Assembly: GCA_020056125.1 (NCBI GenBank)
Contig: JAGVIJ010000062.1
Location: 1 to 5,281 of the forward strand
Direction: 5' to 3'
From: a bacterium
GTDB lineage: Bacteria > Patescibacteriota > Patescibacteriia > 2-12-FULL-60-25
DNA length: 5,281 nucleotides
Part shown: positions 5,026-5,281 of the stretch, in pieces
Layout: each line of letters starts with the position of its first letter
How positions within the stretch are numbered: the stretch's first letter is position 1
Notes under the pieces: generated by a model
What the model was told of the DNA's origin: nothing
Databases searched by the model: none
What the model saw: the letters and a program-made list of their open reading frames with translations, nothing else
Position numbers and translations under genes: made by a program

Positions 5026-5093
5026 CCCGCCGAAAGGCGACCGAGTCGCCATTCAGGCGGACCCGCCTAAATGCGCTTTGCGCTTTTGGCGGG
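5026..5093 (-). repeat. 68-bp double-hairpin element, copy B (between tRNA 5' fragment and GIY-YIG gene)
   Basis: Same two-hairpin layout as copy A. Hairpin 1 (5093-5062) has CCCGCC/GGCGGG around GCGC-AAA-GCGC; hairpin 2 (5061-5026) has TCCGCC/GGCGGG around GGCGAC-TCG-GTCGCC. The four changes from copy A fall in loops or turn a C-G pair into U-G, so folding is unchanged. It is followed by the tRNA remnant GAGCA and then the nuclease gene. Confidence 0.9.
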
Positions 5094-5115
5094 TAACCAA
5101 CTGAGCTAAGCGTCC
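5094..5115 (-). pseudogene. Detached 5' fragment of tRNA-Val (22 nt)
   Basis: The fragment runs from acceptor GGACGCT through TA, D-stem GCTC and D-loop AGTTGGTTA, identical to the first 22 nt of the intact tRNA-Val. Instead of GAGC it continues into hairpin element copy B. It is most simply the displaced 5' end of the original tRNA gene, left upstream after insertion. With three more upstream bases it forms the second copy of the 25-bp direct repeat (5094-5118). Confidence 0.85.
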
Positions 5116-5118
5116 TTA

Positions 5119-5281
5119 GATCATTCTATTTTAAACCGTTAACTTCCGCTGAATATATAGACTTTTCACTATTTTGTCCAGCGGCGTTTAGAATTAAAAT
5201 GGAACAGCCGTTAACATGTTAGTGCAACTAACTCGTTAACAACTGTCCCATGTCTATCTTAGAACGCGTCCCGTCGGACGC
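5119..5281. other. Non-coding region upstream of the tRNA/nuclease unit
   Basis: No credible reading frame is present on either strand. The region holds an inverted repeat CCGCTG/CAGCGG (5146-5151 and 5179-5184), a long hairpin (5199-5251), three copies of the octamer [CT]CGTTAAC (5136-5143, 5208-5215, 5233-5240) and a 6-bp perfect hairpin GCGTCC-CGTC-GGACGC at the window edge (5266-5281). TAGAAT about 9 nt before the tRNA fragment, on the minus strand, could be a -10 box, without a good -35. Confidence 0.5.
5199..5251 (-). promoter_or_regulatory. Long RNA hairpin, function unknown
   Basis: Minus-strand RNA folds into a hairpin of 25 positions with a 3-nt UGC loop: AU-GGGACAG-UU-GUUAAC-GAG-UUAGU against ACUAA-CAU-GUUAAC-GG-CUGUUCC-AU. 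Only one position (A opposite A) fails, and four pairs are G-U. On the plus strand those four become A-C mismatches, so the structure favours minus-strand RNA. A short T-rich run (TTTTAATT) follows. It may be a leader or attenuator, a terminator of an upstream gene, or an element end. Confidence 0.6.

Larger units (their letters stand above)
4743..5093 (-). mobile_element. Candidate 351-bp mobile cassette: hairpin element plus GIY-YIG gene plus tRNA 5' end
   Basis: The unit runs from the hairpin element to the end of the restored tRNA 5' half. It is bounded by one 25-bp repeat at each side and has a nuclease as its only gene. Removing 351 bp between the repeats leaves an uninterrupted tRNA-Val with the same sequence as now, exactly what is expected of a cassette that inserts in a tRNA gene and repairs it. 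No integrase or transposase is present. The presence of a second hairpin element in a neighbouring tRNA at the same D-loop site supports a site-specific mechanism. The mobile nature is inference. Confidence 0.55.

Noticed and set aside
4541..5115. Split tRNA: 5' half at 5094-5115 joined in trans to the 3' half at 4541-4595, as in Nanoarchaeum
   Set aside because: The acceptor strands do not match: GGACGCT against TGCGCGC fails at three of seven positions. The 5' half instead pairs perfectly with the intact tRNA.
5199..5251. Integron attC site
   Set aside because: The GTTRRRY/RYYYAAC core pattern and the asymmetric extra bases of attC are missing, and there is no integrase nearby.

Overview
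The window looks like a piece of a small, gene-dense bacterial genome, most likely Candidate Phyla Radiation/Patescibacteria. This is an inference. It rests on tightly packed housekeeping genes, small uncharacterised membrane proteins, a short palindrome inserted in frame inside a conserved gene, and a small stand-alone GIY-YIG protein beside tRNA genes. Genes at 2805 and 3631 end in TGA at the expected family length or just after a complete domain, so UGA reads as stop and a recoded-UGA lineage is unlikely. The first ~200 bases are much more GC-rich and start a lipoprotein with a Gly/Ser-rich tail, unlike the rest; this could be transfer or an assembly junction.

Layout. 1-144 (-): start of a lipoprotein gene, with its own promoter at 209-236. 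332-1741 (-): rpmE (ribosomal protein bL31) followed by prfA (release factor 1), a translation operon with a promoter at 1756-1784. 1804-2832 (+): queA, the SAM-dependent enzyme of queuosine tRNA modification, read divergently from rpmE and carrying a 22-bp palindromic insertion. 2805-4465 (-): a compact four-gene run, in transcription order a 2-TM protein, a class I methyltransferase, a 3-TM protein and a YraN/UPF0102 nuclease-like protein; yraN overlaps the end of queA tail to tail.

4541-5118 (-) is the unusual part. In transcription order it holds a 22-nt 5' fragment of a tRNA-Val gene, a 68-bp double-hairpin element placed exactly in the D-loop, a GIY-YIG nuclease gene, a complete tRNA-Val(UAC) whose first bases encode the end of the nuclease, and the 3' part of a second tRNA-Val(UAC) carrying a second copy of the hairpin element at the same D-loop position. 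A 25-bp direct repeat bounds a 351-bp unit. The simplest reading is a small mobile cassette that inserts into the D-loop sequence of tRNA genes and restores the tRNA with its own copy of the 5' end.

5119-5281 has no gene but contains a long hairpin (5199-5251) whose pairing is complete only in minus-strand RNA, and three copies of a CGTTAAC-containing octamer. Most genes here serve translation or tRNA (bL31, RF1, QueA, tRNA-Val); the rest are a possible DNA-processing protein and uncharacterised membrane-associated products.
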